64,000 nt of DNA from Paenibacillus tengchongensis (GCF_008973665.1 NZ_WACP01000007.1:124001-188000); one strand, 5' to 3'; counted from the first letter of the stretch, positions 16,162 through 26,136 are shown. Translations and numbers: made by a program. The notes: generated from the letters alone by a model not told the origin.

Positions 16162-17079
16162 ATGTCAACGATACTGCGGACCTGGAATCTGACCAAGGTG
16201 TACCGGGACAGAGAAGCGGTCAACAACGTCAATATGCAAATCAAGAAGGGCGAGATTTACGGGTTCCTGGGACCGAACGGCGCCGGCAAAACAACGGTCA
16301 TGAAGATGATCACCAACCTGGTGAAGCCGACCTCCGGCGAAATCGAGCTGTTCGGAGAGACGCTGACACCCAAGTCATACGAAGTGCTTAAGCGCATCGG
16401 CAGCATTATTGAATACCCGGTCTTCTACGACAAGCTGACAGCCAAGGAGAATCTGCAGCTGCACGGCGAGTACATGGGCTACTATGACCCCAAGGCGATG
16501 AAGGAAGCACTGGAGCTGGTGAGCCTGAAGGGGACGGACAATAAGCCGGTAAAAGAGTTCTCGCTGGGGATGAAACAGCGGCTGGGCATCGCCCGTGCCG
16601 TCATGACGAAGCCGGAGCTTCTGATTCTGGATGAGCCTATCAACGGCCTGGACCCGCTGGGCATCAAGGAGCTGCGCGATGTATTCCGCATGCTGAGCAG
16701 GGACTATGGGATGACCCTGCTGATCTCCAGCCACATCCTGGGTGAGATTGAGCAGCTGGCCGACACCGTCGGCGTGATCCGGGACGGCATCCTGCTGGAG
16801 GAAGTGACAATGGATACGATCCGCACCCGGAATACGCAGTATATGGAGCTTGAAACCGGCGAGCTCAATAAAGCGGTCTATATTTTGCAGCATAAGCTGC
16901 GACTGTCGAACTACAAGGTGCTGAACGCCCGCACGATCCGGATTTATGACGCCATTTCACAGCTGGAGGTCAACAAAGCGATGGCCGAAGGTAATGTGGA
17001 GCTGGACAGCATCAGCAAGAAGCATCATTCGCTGGAGGATTATTTTGTGGAACTGATCGGGGGTGAAGGCATTGCTTAA
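16162..17079 (+). CDS. ABC transporter ATPase (BcrA-like, ABC-2 type)
   Basis: A 305-residue ATPase with Walker A GPNGAGKT (residues 37-44), the signature FSLGMKQRLGIARA, Walker B LLILDEP and a C-terminal extension of about 90 residues typical of BcrA-like and lantibiotic-immunity ATPases. It pairs with the permease gene, which it overlaps by 17 bases. With the two-component system just upstream, the complex is likely to be induced by, and to remove, a membrane-active antibiotic or peptide. The substrate is inferred from context only. Confidence 0.9.
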   Translation: MSTILRTWNLTKVYRDREAVNNVNMQIKKGEIYGFLGPNGAGKTTVMKMITNLVKPTSGEIELFGETLTPKSYEVLKRIGSIIEYPVFYDKLTAKENLQLHGEYMGYYDPKAMKEALELVSLKGTDNKPVKEFSLGMKQRLGIARAVMTKPELLILDEPINGLDPLGIKELRDVFRMLSRDYGMTLLISSHILGEIEQLADTVGVIRDGILLEEVTMDTIRTRNTQYMELETGELNKAVYILQHKLRLSNYKVLNARTIRIYDAISQLEVNKAMAEGNVELDSISKKHHSLEDYFVELIGGEGIA

Positions 17080-17752
17080 GCTGATCCAACTGGAAATGCG
17101 CAAGAACAAGACCAAGCTGCTGCGCGGAGCGCTCATTGCCGACTTGATCCTTTTGGCTTTTATGGTGCTCGTTGTGTTCACCGAGGAGGGGGAATTCAGC
17201 ACCTATGCCGATGTGTTTGACGGCTTATATGTATTCACCAAAGCGATATTTATCATCTTTGCCTCCGTCTTGCTCAGCAAGCTGGTTATCGACGAATACA
17301 AGAACAATACCATCACTGTACTGTTTATGTATCCGGTCTCCCGTAAAAAGCTGATGGCCGCCAAGCTGCTGATTGTCTTCGGATTTACCTTCATCTCGAT
17401 CTTTCTGTCCGATATTATACTGAGCCTGCTGCTGGGCGGCATTGATTACTACTTCTCGGATGTAATCCAGGGCGAGCTGAGCGTTCGAATGATGCTGGAT
17501 GAATTGCCGGGAGTTGCGGCGGATGCGGTTTACAGTGCGGGCATTGCCCTGATTCCGCTGTTCTTCGGGATGCGCAAAAAGTCTGTGCCGGCGACGCTCG
17601 TGTCGGCTGTGCTCCTGGTCAGTGTGCTCTCCTCCGGCGTCGGACAATTCCGGCTGGGGAATCAGTTTGGCGTTGCAATTTCGCTGTCGCTGATCGGTGT
17701 ATTCATTGCTTATCTTGGAATCAAGGATATTGAGGTCAAGGATGTGGCTTGA
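17063..17752 (+). CDS. ABC-2 type transporter permease
   Basis: A 229-residue integral membrane protein with about six hydrophobic segments, among them LIADLILLAFMVLVVF, AIFIIFASVLLSKLVI and LLIVFGFTFISIFLSDIIL. The segment LVIDEYKNNTITVLFMYPVSR is typical of ABC-2 permeases of the BcrB or lantibiotic-immunity type. The start is GTG at 17063, inside the end of the ATPase gene, with CGGGGG just upstream. A strong terminator follows, so it closes the operon. Confidence 0.85.
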   Translation: MKALLKLIQLEMRKNKTKLLRGALIADLILLAFMVLVVFTEEGEFSTYADVFDGLYVFTKAIFIIFASVLLSKLVIDEYKNNTITVLFMYPVSRKKLMAAKLLIVFGFTFISIFLSDIILSLLLGGIDYYFSDVIQGELSVRMMLDELPGVAADAVYSAGIALIPLFFGMRKKSVPATLVSAVLLVSVLSSGVGQFRLGNQFGVAISLSLIGVFIAYLGIKDIEVKDVA

Positions 17753-17777
17753 TTACTCCCTCATCCGGTAAGCTTTG

Positions 17778-17812
17778 AAGGTGCTGTTCTCCACTGGAGA
17801 GCGGCGCCTTTT
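17778..17812 (+). terminator. Terminator after the ABC transporter operon
   Basis: A 15-bp stem with G-U pairs (17778-17792 with 17796-17810) and a 3-base loop ends in TTTT. It closes the two-component/ABC transporter operon. Confidence 0.85.
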
Positions 17813-17937
17813 AATGCTCGATCTGCTAATCAGCCCAACAATAGGGCGGGCTACCCAATTCACCCCGGAATAGCGGGATTTTTTCGCTGAAATCGGGCTT
17901 TTTGGGCGCAGTTTGTGGCGACCGGCAGCGCTTTTTT

Positions 17938-17946
17938 TGATATAAT
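17938..17946 (+). promoter_or_regulatory. Extended -10 promoter for the PAS histidine kinase
   Basis: TGATATAAT, an extended -10 element, follows a T-tract and lies about 90 bases upstream of the kinase start. No -35 of quality is seen, which is normal for extended -10 promoters. The region just upstream (17867-17912) holds a GCGGGATTTTTTCGCTGAAA-type stretch that resembles an intergenic repeat, but no second copy was noticed in the window. Confidence 0.45.
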
Positions 17947-18036
17947 AGAAAAAAATTCAGATTTTTCTACATATATAGAGGATTTCCGCATATTCCGGAC
18001 CCTGGTCATAGATATAAATGATAGAGGAGGTGTGCC

Positions 18037-19695
18037 ATGCCACAAGACTGGGCTTCCATCTTAAGCCGGATGCTTTCGGATGACAGCGCTTATAAAGCGT
18101 TCTATGCATTGCATCCGGATATCATTCTCGTGCTGGACCGGCAGGGGCGTTATGTCGAGGGTAACCGTGCCTTCAACGATCTGCTTGCCGGCAGACCGTC
18201 TTCACCGGAAGGAAGCGCAGATGGCGCCTGGGCGCCGTTTCCCGGTGAAACTTATTTTGCGGATGCGCTGCAGGGCACGCCCTCCTGCTTATCCGTGGCG
18301 GACGGGCTTAACGGGCAGACGCTGACGGTTGATTTCATCCCCATCCGCGCGGAGGAGGGAGTGGCCGGTGTGTTCGCGTTCATCCGCTGCGACCGCACAG
18401 CCCCGCTGCCAGCCCTACTGCAGGACTGGCTGGACAGCCTGCCGGCGGCAGGGCCGCCTACCGCGCGGACGCATGTCGATGCTGCGCCCGCGCCAGCTCA
18501 GGCGGGAGCCGGAGAATGCCGGCAGCCTGAGCTGATTGTAGAGATGGCCGAGGACCGGCGGCTTAGCCTGATCCTGAACTCGGTGGCATCGGGCATCTGC
18601 GGCATTGATACGGACGGCCGGACGATCTTCGTGAACCGCGAAGGTGCGGAGATGCTGGGGTATGAACCTCATGAGCTGACAGGGATGCACCTGATGGAGC
18701 TGATCCAGCACATCCGCAGCGACGGCTTCCGTTATACCCATCTGGATTGCCCGGTAAACTTGACTCTGCAGGATGGCATTACGCGCAGCAAATCGGATGA
18801 CATCTTCTGGCGCAAGGACGGAACAAGCTTCTTCGTCCATTACCGGATCGCTCCGCTGCTCGACGGAAATGCGATCTGCGGCGCCGTCATCTCCTTCAGT
18901 GATATTACCAATGAACGCGAGATTCTGCGGGCCAAGGAGTCGGCCGAGCAGGCGGCGCAGGCCAAGTCGGATTTCCTGGCGATGATGAGCCATGAGATCC
19001 GTACACCGATGAACGGAATGATCGGGATGGCCGATCTGCTGCTGGAGACGCCGCTTGAAGAGGAGCAGCGGGGGTATGCCGAGATTCTGCGCAGCAGCAG
19101 CTACAGCCTGTTGCAGATTTTGAACGATATTCTCGACTTCAGCAAGATGGAAGCGGGTAAAATGACGCTGCAATTCGAGACGTTTGACTTGCGGGAAATG
19201 CTGGAAGGCATCATCGATCTCTTCACGCCCAAAGCGGAAGAGCGGAAGCTGAAGCTCCGGTGGTGGGCGGATACCAGCGTGCCGGCTTTTGTCACCACTG
19301 ACCCGAGCCGCCTGCGGCAGATTATCGTCAATCTGGTCGGCAACGCGCTCAAATTCACCGAGAGCGGCAGTGTGACCCTCTCCGTCAAGAATATCCCGCT
19401 GCCGTACTCGCCGGAATATTTGCTGGAATTCTCGGTCCGCGATACGGGAGTGGGGATTGCCGACAGCAAGCTGAATCTGCTGTTTCAATCGTTCTCGCAG
19501 CTGCATCCGTTTATCAACCGCAAATATGGCGGCACGGGGCTGGGCCTGGCGATTTGCAAGCAGCTGGTGGAGCTGATGGGCGGCACTATCTTTGTGGAGA
19601 GCGAAGAGGGCCGGGGCTCCACCTTCCGGTTCATGCTTCCGTTTCTTAAAGAGGAGTGCGGGGTGGAGATGTGGGAGGCCGAAGCCTCCACGTGA
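18037..19695 (+). CDS. Soluble PAS-domain histidine kinase (orphan)
   Basis: A 552-residue cytoplasmic kinase without membrane segments. The order is PAS 1 (about residues 20-130, [18 protein letters not shown]), a Pro/Ala-rich linker, PAS 2 (about 180-300, [20 protein letters not shown]), the phosphorylation box with His319 in [13 protein letters not shown], and the ATP-binding domain with [23 protein letters not shown] and [13 protein letters not shown]. It looks like a hybrid kinase that lacks the receiver domain. No regulator gene is adjacent. In spore formers such soluble PAS kinases often feed the Spo0 phosphorelay, which is possible here but unproven. GAGGAGGTG precedes the ATG. Confidence 0.88.
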   Translation: MPQDWASILSRMLSDDSAYKAFYALHPDIILVLDRQGRYVEGNRAFNDLLAGRPSSPEGSADGAWAPFPGETYFADALQGTPSCLSVADGLNGQTLTVDFIPIRAEEGVAGVFAFIRCDRTAPLPALLQDWLDSLPAAGPPTARTHVDAAPAPAQAGAGECRQPELIVEMAEDRRLSLILNSVASGICGIDTDGRTIFVNREGAEMLGYEPHELTGMHLMELIQHIRSDGFRYTHLDCPVNLTLQDGITRSKSDDIFWRKDGTSFFVHYRIAPLLDGNAICGAVISFSDITNEREILRAKESAEQAAQAKSDFLAMMSHEIRTPMNGMIGMADLLLETPLEEEQRGYAEILRSSSYSLLQILNDILDFSKMEAGKMTLQFETFDLREMLEGIIDLFTPKAEERKLKLRWWADTSVPAFVTTDPSRLRQIIVNLVGNALKFTESGSVTLSVKNIPLPYSPEYLLEFSVRDTGVGIADSKLNLLFQSFSQLHPFINRKYGGTGLGLAICKQLVELMGGTIFVESEEGRGSTFRFMLPFLKEECGVEMWEAEAST

Positions 19696-19733
19696 TCATC
19701 CAATATTCGGGAGAGAGCTGAAATAAATACGGC

Positions 19734-19771
19734 AAGGCCCCGGCTGCTTAAGAAAGCCGGGGCCTTATTTT
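19734..19771. terminator. Terminator between PAS kinase and degV-like gene
   Basis: A perfect 12-bp stem AAGGCCCCGGCT/AGCCGGGGCCTT (19734-19745 with 19755-19766) is followed by ATTTTA. It serves the plus-strand kinase and probably the convergent DegV gene. Confidence 0.8.
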
Positions 19772-19807
19772 ACATATCAGAAGCATTCATCGGGGTAATA
19801 CTTAAGA

Positions 19808-20653
19808 TTATCGGATATACATAAGTCCCACAGTTGCCGGGCCGCAATGGCTGCCGATGACGCAGCCGGCGTGAATCACGGCGATTTCATCCACATTCGT
19901 CCGCTTACGGAGCTCTTCCACCAGGTACTGGGCATCCTCTTCCGCCAGCGTATGGGCGACGATGACCAGCTCCTTGTCCATTTCGCCGGCATGGACAAGG
20001 GCATGCTGCAGCATTTGCTCCACAGCCTTCTCTTTCTTGCCGCGAATCTTGCTGACCGGTACAATGGCGCCGTCAATCAGGCGCAGCACCGGCCGGATCT
20101 TCAGCAGGCTGCCGATGAAATTCTGCATGCCTGAGCAGCGTCCGCCCATATATAAGTAATCCAGGGTATCCACGACGAATTCCGTCTCCACGCGGCTGCG
20201 GCAAGCTTCCAGCATGGCGACGATTTCCGCACTGCTCTGTCCCTTGGCGGCGGCGCGCGCCGCTTTCATGACCAGGAGCGCGATTCCGCCGCACAGTGTC
20301 TCGGAGTCGACGACCCGGACACGGCCTTCCGGAAATTCGCCCGCAGCCAGCAGGGCGTTTTGGTATGTAGAAGATAATGCCGAAGAAAGACTGATATAGA
20401 CGATATCTCCTCCGCTGCTGATGACCGGCTCAAAGGCGGCCATAAAGTCGGCGGGAGAAGGCGCGGCCGTCTTCGGAAGCGCACCGTTTGCGGCGACGCG
20501 GCTGTACACTTCCTCCGGCGTAATGTCTACACCATCCTTGTAAGTACCGTCCTGAAACACAACATACAGGGGAACAATCCCGATATCATACGTTTCCTTC
20601 CAGCCTTGCGGCAAATCGGAAGTGCTGTCTGAAAAGATTTTTACGATCGACAT
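19808..20653 (-). CDS. DegV family fatty-acid-binding protein
   Basis: A 281-residue DegV protein. These bind a fatty acid and, as FakB-type subunits, present it to the FakA kinase for phosphorylation. Signatures are FSDSTSDLPQGW at the start, YISLSSALSSTYQNA, RVVDSETLCGG and DTLDYLYMGGRCSG. The ATG at 20653 is chosen because AAGGAG lies 7 bases upstream. A clear promoter is present at 20718-20745. No fakA gene is adjacent; several unlinked degV genes per genome are common in Bacillales. Confidence 0.92.
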   Translation of the reverse strand: MSIVKIFSDSTSDLPQGWKETYDIGIVPLYVVFQDGTYKDGVDITPEEVYSRVAANGALPKTAAPSPADFMAAFEPVISSGGDIVYISLSSALSSTYQNALLAAGEFPEGRVRVVDSETLCGGIALLVMKAARAAAKGQSSAEIVAMLEACRSRVETEFVVDTLDYLYMGGRCSGMQNFIGSLLKIRPVLRLIDGAIVPVSKIRGKKEKAVEQMLQHALVHAGEMDKELVIVAHTLAEEDAQYLVEELRKRTNVDEIAVIHAGCVIGSHCGPATVGLMYIR

Positions 20654-20717
20654 GAGTGTCTCCTTCACCGGATCTCAAAATGACTAAAGCACACAGGCTG
20701 AGCTGTGGTGTCAATTC

Positions 20718-20745
20718 ATTATACCAAGCTTGCCGCGTTTCTCAA
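20718..20745 (-). promoter_or_regulatory. SigA-type promoter of the degV-like gene
   Basis: On the minus strand TTGAGA (20745-20740) and TATAAT (20723-20718) are separated by 16 bases. The -10 lies about 65 bases upstream of the DegV start codon. Confidence 0.7.
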
Positions 20746-20788
20746 AATAGAAATGCCACATCTGCCAGCAAATGAGAGAAGGAGGTCA

Positions 20789-20819
20789 GTAAAAAAGGAC
20801 TTCAGCATGTGAAGTCCTT
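20789..20819 (-). terminator. Terminator after the AraC/GyrI-like gene
   Basis: A perfect 10-bp stem AAGGACTTCA/TGAAGTCCTT (20795-20804 with 20810-20819, loop of 5) is followed on the minus strand by TTTTTT. Confidence 0.85.
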
Positions 20820-20837
20820 AGCGATTACGGTCATATG

Positions 20838-21707
20838 CTATTTCTTCATCACAGGAATCCATACTTCACATACATAATCTTCTGCGCCGGGATCGCCGGT
20901 AAGATACAGCTCGAACTCCGGTCCGCCGGTATGCTCATACCCGGTAGAAGGAAACCATTCCGAGTATATACGCTCCCAAATCTTCTGGATCGCATGCGGC
21001 ATGGGTCCGACCGATGTGAAGACCGCCCAGGTTGCAGCGGGAATAACCGTTGTTTCATAGCCTTGAGGATCGGTCTCCTCCGTGCCTTCCGCGGCAATCC
21101 AGTAAGTCATCGTTTCCTTCTGCATGTCCATGTCGCTGCAGATGCCCAAGAGGTTCGGATGCACGCCGATAAACTCTAATCTTTCGGAGGTGCCGTCGCT
21201 GTTGGCCTCGTTCCACAGCTGCGGGATTTTGCGGAAATTCTCCCCCTCGCTGGTGCCTACTACCCATGACTTTCCAATGACCTGAAACGCTGCCTTTTCC
21301 ACAATTCTGTAATCCATTTCCTGATCTCCCTTCAATGATAGATGGAAGGATAGGCGGGGGAAGGCCTTGAGGACAGCGCCGGGCTCACGCGCCGCGGAAG
21401 GCGTAATGCCATGCGCCTTGCGGAACGCCTTGGTGAAGGATTCCGGTGTGTCGTACCCGTATTTCAAAGCGACATCCAGCACCTTAACCTTGGACACAGC
21501 CAGCTCCTGGGCGGCCAGCGTCAGCCTGCGCTTCCGGATATAATCGGCCACCGTGAAGCCGGTGACCATCCCGAACATGCGCTGGAAGTGAAAGGGCGAT
21601 ACATGGGCCACCCGCGCCACCTCTTCAATACGCAGCGGCTCCGTCATTCTGCTCTCCATATAATCCAGCGCGTCCTTCATGCGGTTCAGCCATTCCAATA
21701 TCGCCAT
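20838..21707 (-). CDS. AraC family regulator with GyrI-like effector-binding domain
   Basis: A regulator of about 289 residues. The N-terminal 100 residues hold the two AraC helix-turn-helix motifs (RIEEVARVAHVSPFHFQRMF and VLDVALKYGYDTPESFTKAF, then RKAHGITPS). The C-terminal domain (about residues 130-285, starting DYRIVEKAAFQVIGKSW and ending YVCEVWIPV) is of the GyrI-like/effector-binding type that binds small lipophilic molecules, as in Rob and BmrR. The start is uncertain: the ATG at 21707 has GGGAG directly adjacent, a TTG nine bases downstream is better spaced, and an ATG at 21731 lacks a site. The target genes are not evident. Confidence 0.85.
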   Translation of the reverse strand: MAILEWLNRMKDALDYMESRMTEPLRIEEVARVAHVSPFHFQRMFGMVTGFTVADYIRKRRLTLAAQELAVSKVKVLDVALKYGYDTPESFTKAFRKAHGITPSAAREPGAVLKAFPRLSFHLSLKGDQEMDYRIVEKAAFQVIGKSWVVGTSEGENFRKIPQLWNEANSDGTSERLEFIGVHPNLLGICSDMDMQKETMTYWIAAEGTEETDPQGYETTVIPAATWAVFTSVGPMPHAIQKIWERIYSEWFPSTGYEHTGGPEFELYLTGDPGAEDYVCEVWIPVMKK

Positions 21708-21903
21708 CTCCCTTTGAACCCATCTTATCATGCTGCCTGCCGCTGGTCCGGTTATTCTGTGCTCACTTCAGACAGGTACGGCTAGAAGGGGAGCACTTTG
21801 GCGGAGGAGGATCCGAAGGCCAGGACGGGCTTTGCCTCCATGATGACAGGTTCAGGGAAACTCGTAAAGCCATTGTTGATGCCCGATACGGCATTCCTTA
21901 TGG

Positions 21904-23592
21904 CTAAGCTTTAAGCGAATACACAACCGCCTCATAAGGACGCAGTGTTCGGCGTTCTTCTGCAAGCTGCTCGCCGCCGTAGTTGCCGACAATGACGCCG
22001 TTTACGGCGGCCAGCTCGCCGGGGAGTTCCACTTCCTGCGGACTATCGCTGAAATTCAGCAGCACCAGCCACTTCTCCTTCTCCAGCGTGCGGGTGTAAG
22101 CATAGATATATTCATGCTCCGGCAGCAGCAGGTCGTAATCGCCGTAGACCATGATAAGGTGCTTCTTGCGCAGTGCAATCAGCTGCTGATAATAATAGAA
22201 AATCGAATCCGGATCGGCCAGGGCCTGGTCTACATTGATATCCTTATAGTTCGGATTGATCTTGAGCCAAGGGGTTCCCTCCGTAAATCCGGCATTATCG
22301 CCGGCGCTCCACTGCATTGGCGTACGGGCGTTGTCCCGCCCCTTCACATGGATAGCATTCAGGATCACATCATGGTCTGCGCCGCCTTCGGTCACTTTTT
22401 CCCGGTACATATTGAGAATTTCGATATCCTTATAGTCTTCCAGCACAGGAAATTTCACATTGGTCATACCGATTTCCTCGCCCTGGTAGATGTACGGCGT
22501 GCCTTTTAGCGTATGGAGCAGAGTAGCCAGCATTTTGGCCGACAGCACGCGGTATTCGCCGTCATTGCCGAAGCGCGAAACCATGCGCGGCTGGTCATGG
22601 TTATTCAGATACAGGCTGTTCCAGCCGCGTTCTGCCAGTCCCGTCTGCCATTTATGCAGGATATCGCGCAGCTTGGTCAGGCTCCACGGCGTAACCTCCC
22701 ATTTGCCGGTCGGACCGGCGTCCACGTCCATATGCTCGAACTGGAACACCATCTGCAGTTCATTCCGGTCCTCGGCGGTATAGAGGATGGCGTCTTCTAC
22801 GCTGGCTCCCGGCGTCTCGCCGACAGTCATGACCTCGTACTTGGATAACACCTCCCGGTTCATTTCCTGCAGGAATTCATGGACACGCGGACCGTTCATG
22901 TAATACTCGCCGCCGCCCGCAAGGTCTCCCGGCGCCAGCCCTTCATGGGTTACGGAAGGCAGGCCCTCCACCTTGGAGATCATGTTGATTACATCCATGC
23001 GCAGGCCGTCGACGCCTTTGTCCAGCCAGAAGCGCATCATGTTGTACAGCTCTTCGCGAAGCTTCGGGTTCTCCCAGTTCAGATCGGGCTGCTTGCGCGA
23101 GAACAAGTGAAGATAATATTCATCTGTCTTCTCGTCATACTCCCAGGCCGGCCCGCTGAAGATCGAGCTCCAGTTGTTCGGCAGCTCTCCGTTCGGGCCG
23201 CCCGGACGCCAGATATAATAATCGCGGTAAGGACTATCCTTGGAGGAACGCGATTCAACGAACCAGGCATGCTCATCCGAGGAATGGTTGATGACGAGGT
23301 CCATCATCAGCTTGATGCCGCGTTCGTGCATCCCGGCCAGCAGCTTCTCCCAGTCGGACAGCGTGCCGAATTCGTCCATAATATCCTGGTAATCGCTGAT
23401 ATCATAGCCGTTGTCGTCATTCGGCGATTTATAGACGGGCGACAGCCAGACGACATCGACGCCCAGCTTCTGCAGATAATCCAGCCGGGAGATGATCCCG
23501 CGCAAATCGCCGATCCCATCCCCGTTGCTGTCTTGAAAGCTGCGGGGATAGATCTGGTAGACGACGGCTTCTTTCCAAAATGCTCTGTTCAT
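21904..23592 (-). CDS. malL: Oligo-1,6-glucosidase / alpha-glucosidase (GH13)
   Basis: A 562-residue cytoplasmic GH13 enzyme that releases glucose from short isomalto- and maltodextrins. Catalytic residues are Asp200 in GLRMDVIN, Glu259 in MTVGETPG and Asp333 in LNNHDQPR. Val201, right after the nucleophile, is the residue found in alpha-1,6-acting members, so panose and isomaltose, the products of pullulan and branched starch, are likely substrates. It is the last gene of the block malR, pgmB, phosphorylase, malL, but a terminator hairpin separates it from the phosphorylase, so expression may be partly uncoupled. AAAGGAG precedes the ATG. Confidence 0.88.
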   Translation of the reverse strand: MNRAFWKEAVVYQIYPRSFQDSNGDGIGDLRGIISRLDYLQKLGVDVVWLSPVYKSPNDDNGYDISDYQDIMDEFGTLSDWEKLLAGMHERGIKLMMDLVINHSSDEHAWFVESRSSKDSPYRDYYIWRPGGPNGELPNNWSSIFSGPAWEYDEKTDEYYLHLFSRKQPDLNWENPKLREELYNMMRFWLDKGVDGLRMDVINMISKVEGLPSVTHEGLAPGDLAGGGEYYMNGPRVHEFLQEMNREVLSKYEVMTVGETPGASVEDAILYTAEDRNELQMVFQFEHMDVDAGPTGKWEVTPWSLTKLRDILHKWQTGLAERGWNSLYLNNHDQPRMVSRFGNDGEYRVLSAKMLATLLHTLKGTPYIYQGEEIGMTNVKFPVLEDYKDIEILNMYREKVTEGGADHDVILNAIHVKGRDNARTPMQWSAGDNAGFTEGTPWLKINPNYKDINVDQALADPDSIFYYYQQLIALRKKHLIMVYGDYDLLLPEHEYIYAYTRTLEKEKWLVLLNFSDSPQEVELPGELAAVNGVIVGNYGGEQLAEERRTLRPYEAVVYSLKA

Positions 23593-23634
23593 TGGGTTAG
23601 CTCCTTTGAAATGGGATAGTAAGGTTCTGCCTGC

Positions 23635-23667
23635 AAAAAAGCCCCGTAAGCAAATTGCCTGCGGGGC
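23635..23667 (-). terminator. Terminator or attenuator between maltose phosphorylase and malL
   Basis: On the minus strand the GCCCCG/CGGGGC stem (23667-23662 with 23646-23641) is followed by TTTTTT. It lies between two genes of the same direction, so it probably lowers read-through into malL. Confidence 0.7.
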
Positions 23668-23681
23668 CGGTAAAAGCGTAC

Positions 23682-26000
23682 TTATGCCGTAACGGAGGAG
23701 CCTTCGGCGGTGACGCTGCTCAGGCCGTTCACAGTATAGTCTTTGCCATGGACGGTAATGGCAGCTGGAACTTCAGTTTCGTTGATTACAGTGACCTGCA
23801 GGTCGGTTACCTTGACCTTCAGGCGGGCGCCGCGGAACATGATTTTGAAGGAATAGGAAGTCCAGTGTCCCGGGTTGGAAGGATTCAGAATCAGGCGGTC
23901 GCCTAGCACACGCAAGCCGCCGAAGCCGTGAACGATCGACATCCAGGTGCCGGCCATGCTGGTCGTATGACAGCCGTCTTCCGTATCGTTGTTATAGTTG
24001 TCGAGATCCAGCCGGGAGGTGCGCAGATACATCTCATAAGCCTTCTCCTTGTAGCCCAGCTCGCTGGCGAGAATGGAATGGATACAAGGCGAGAGGGAGG
24101 ACTCGTGCACGGTAAGCGGCTCATAGAAATCGAAGTTCCGCTTCTTGGTATCCAGGTCGTAACGGTCACCCAGGAAATAGAGGCCTTGCAGCACATCTGC
24201 CTGTTTAATGTAGCAGGAGCGCAGAATGCGGTCCCAGGACCAGTTCTGGTTCAGCGGCAGATTCTCCGGCGAGACTTCCTTGACCGGAATTAATTCTTTG
24301 TCCAGGAAACCGTCCTGCTGCAGGAATACACCCAGGTCTTCATCGGCCGGATAGTACATCTTGGCGATAATCTCCTGCCATTTAGCGGTTTCGCTGTCCT
24401 GCAGCTCCAGCTTATCAGCCAGCTCGGCATAGCGTGCAGCTTCATGCTCCTGCAGGTATGCCAGGGATTCCAGCGTGTATTCCATGGTCCAGGAGGCAAT
24501 ACGGTTCGTGTACCAGTTATTGTTGACGTTATTCTCGTATTCATTCGGTCCGGTTACGCCCAGCATGACGTACTGGTCTTTGCGCGGCGCATAGTGGACG
24601 CGTTCCTCCCAGAAACGGGAGATTTCGACCAGCACTTCGAGACCGTATTGACCGAGATAGGCTTTGTCGCCGGTATAGTTCACGTAGTTGTAAATAGCGT
24701 AGGCAATGGCCCCGTTACGGTGAATTTCTTCAAACGTAATTTCCCATTCGTTGTGGCATTCCTCGCCGTTCATCGTAACCATCGGGTACAGCGCGCCCTT
24801 CTTGAAGCCGAGCTTGCGGGCGTTTTCCTTTGCTTTTTCCAGGTGCTTGTAACGGTAGATCAGCAGGTTGCGGGCAATGCCGGAGTCTGCGGTGCTAAGA
24901 TAGAACGGTACGCAATATGCTTCGGTATCCCAGTAGGTGCTGCCGCCGTATTTTTCACCCGTAAAGCCCTTTGGTCCGATGTTCAGACGGTCGTCTTCAC
25001 CGGTGTATGTCTGGTTAAGCTGAAAAATATTGAACCGGATCCCCTGCTGCGCCGAGACATCGCCCTCAATAATAATGTCGCTTTCCTTCCATTTCTCGCC
25101 CCAAGCCGCCGCCTGTTCGGTGAGCAGCAGAGCAAATCCGGCTTCGCGGGCGTTCTGCAGCGCAGTCTGCGCAGCTTCCACCAGCTGGCCGAGCCCGTAA
25201 TTGCGGGAAGTGACATTCGCCGCATACTTATAAATAACCACTTGCTGGCCGGCTTGCACGGGAACAGCCACTTTGCTGCCCACGTATTTCTCCTGCTCCA
25301 GCGCCTCGCCTTCGGCGGCAAGCTTCTCGCCGTTCACCACAATGTCAAAGGCGAAGGCAGAGGTTACGTGAAAATCAAGCTTCTTCGTCTTCAGCGTCAG
25401 GTAACCGCCGTCCGCTGCCGCTTTCTTCTCCACTTCGTTCCAGAACTTCTCGTCATAGTTGGAATCCTTGTTCTTCACGTCCCCGTCAAGATAGGGGGTC
25501 ACCGTAATAATGCCCGAGAAGTTGAGCGGTGTAACTGAATAACGTATGGCGCCGATCTCATGGCGGGCCATGCTGACGATGCGGATGCTCTCCACCTTGA
25601 CTTCCTTGCCGTCCGTGAGGGTGGCCGTGAAGCTGCGGGAGAGTGTGCCTTCCTTCATATTCAGCTCGCGGCGGAATTCACCCACGGTGCACGCGGCCAG
25701 ATCGAGCGGAGTGCCGTCCAGGTCGATGTTGATGCCGATCCAGTTCGTGCTGTTCAGCACCTTGGCAAAATACTCCGGATAACCGTTCTTCCACCAGCCG
25801 ACCCGTGTTTTGTCCGGATAGTATACACCCGCCATATAACTGCCCTGCAGGCTGTGGCCGCTGTATTGCTCTTCAAAGTTGGCTCTGCCGCCCATATAGC
25901 CGTTCCCGATGCTGAACACGCTCTCGGAAATTTCCTGGGTATTCGGATCAAAGGATTCCTCAATGATCGACCACTCGTCAATTTTTAAATATTGTTTCAT
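23682..26000 (-). CDS. Maltose phosphorylase (GH65)
   Basis: A 772-residue GH65 enzyme that splits maltose with phosphate into glucose and beta-glucose-1-phosphate in the cytoplasm. The general acid is Glu487 in GPNEYENNVNNNWYTN, the position known from Lactobacillus brevis maltose phosphorylase. Other family motifs are YGGSTYWDTEAYCVPFYL and GEECHNEWEITFEEIHRNG. The length fits phosphorylases rather than fungal trehalases. Related GH65 enzymes act on trehalose, kojibiose or nigerose; maltose is preferred here because beta-phosphoglucomutase, oligoglucosidase, MalR and the maltodextrin importer surround it. pgmB lies 137 bases upstream in the same direction. Confidence 0.88.
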   Translation of the reverse strand: MKQYLKIDEWSIIEESFDPNTQEISESVFSIGNGYMGGRANFEEQYSGHSLQGSYMAGVYYPDKTRVGWWKNGYPEYFAKVLNSTNWIGINIDLDGTPLDLAACTVGEFRRELNMKEGTLSRSFTATLTDGKEVKVESIRIVSMARHEIGAIRYSVTPLNFSGIITVTPYLDGDVKNKDSNYDEKFWNEVEKKAAADGGYLTLKTKKLDFHVTSAFAFDIVVNGEKLAAEGEALEQEKYVGSKVAVPVQAGQQVVIYKYAANVTSRNYGLGQLVEAAQTALQNAREAGFALLLTEQAAAWGEKWKESDIIIEGDVSAQQGIRFNIFQLNQTYTGEDDRLNIGPKGFTGEKYGGSTYWDTEAYCVPFYLSTADSGIARNLLIYRYKHLEKAKENARKLGFKKGALYPMVTMNGEECHNEWEITFEEIHRNGAIAYAIYNYVNYTGDKAYLGQYGLEVLVEISRFWEERVHYAPRKDQYVMLGVTGPNEYENNVNNNWYTNRIASWTMEYTLESLAYLQEHEAARYAELADKLELQDSETAKWQEIIAKMYYPADEDLGVFLQQDGFLDKELIPVKEVSPENLPLNQNWSWDRILRSCYIKQADVLQGLYFLGDRYDLDTKKRNFDFYEPLTVHESSLSPCIHSILASELGYKEKAYEMYLRTSRLDLDNYNNDTEDGCHTTSMAGTWMSIVHGFGGLRVLGDRLILNPSNPGHWTSYSFKIMFRGARLKVKVTDLQVTVINETEVPAAITVHGKDYTVNGLSSVTAEGSSVTA

Positions 26001-26136
26001 GAAATACCGGCTCCTTTTGAATAAAGGTTATTTATGAGATGAACTATGCGGCAGGCAATCCGCGAGAATAGCTCCCGCCAATAGTTCGGGTAAACGTTGC
26101 ACATAGGATATCTCTGATCAGACAGCAATAAGATGC

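Noticed and set aside
21732..21903. A short minus-strand frame between the AraC/GyrI-like gene and malL
   Set aside because: About 37 codons before a stop show a protein-like composition, but there is no start codon, ribosome binding site or recognised motif.
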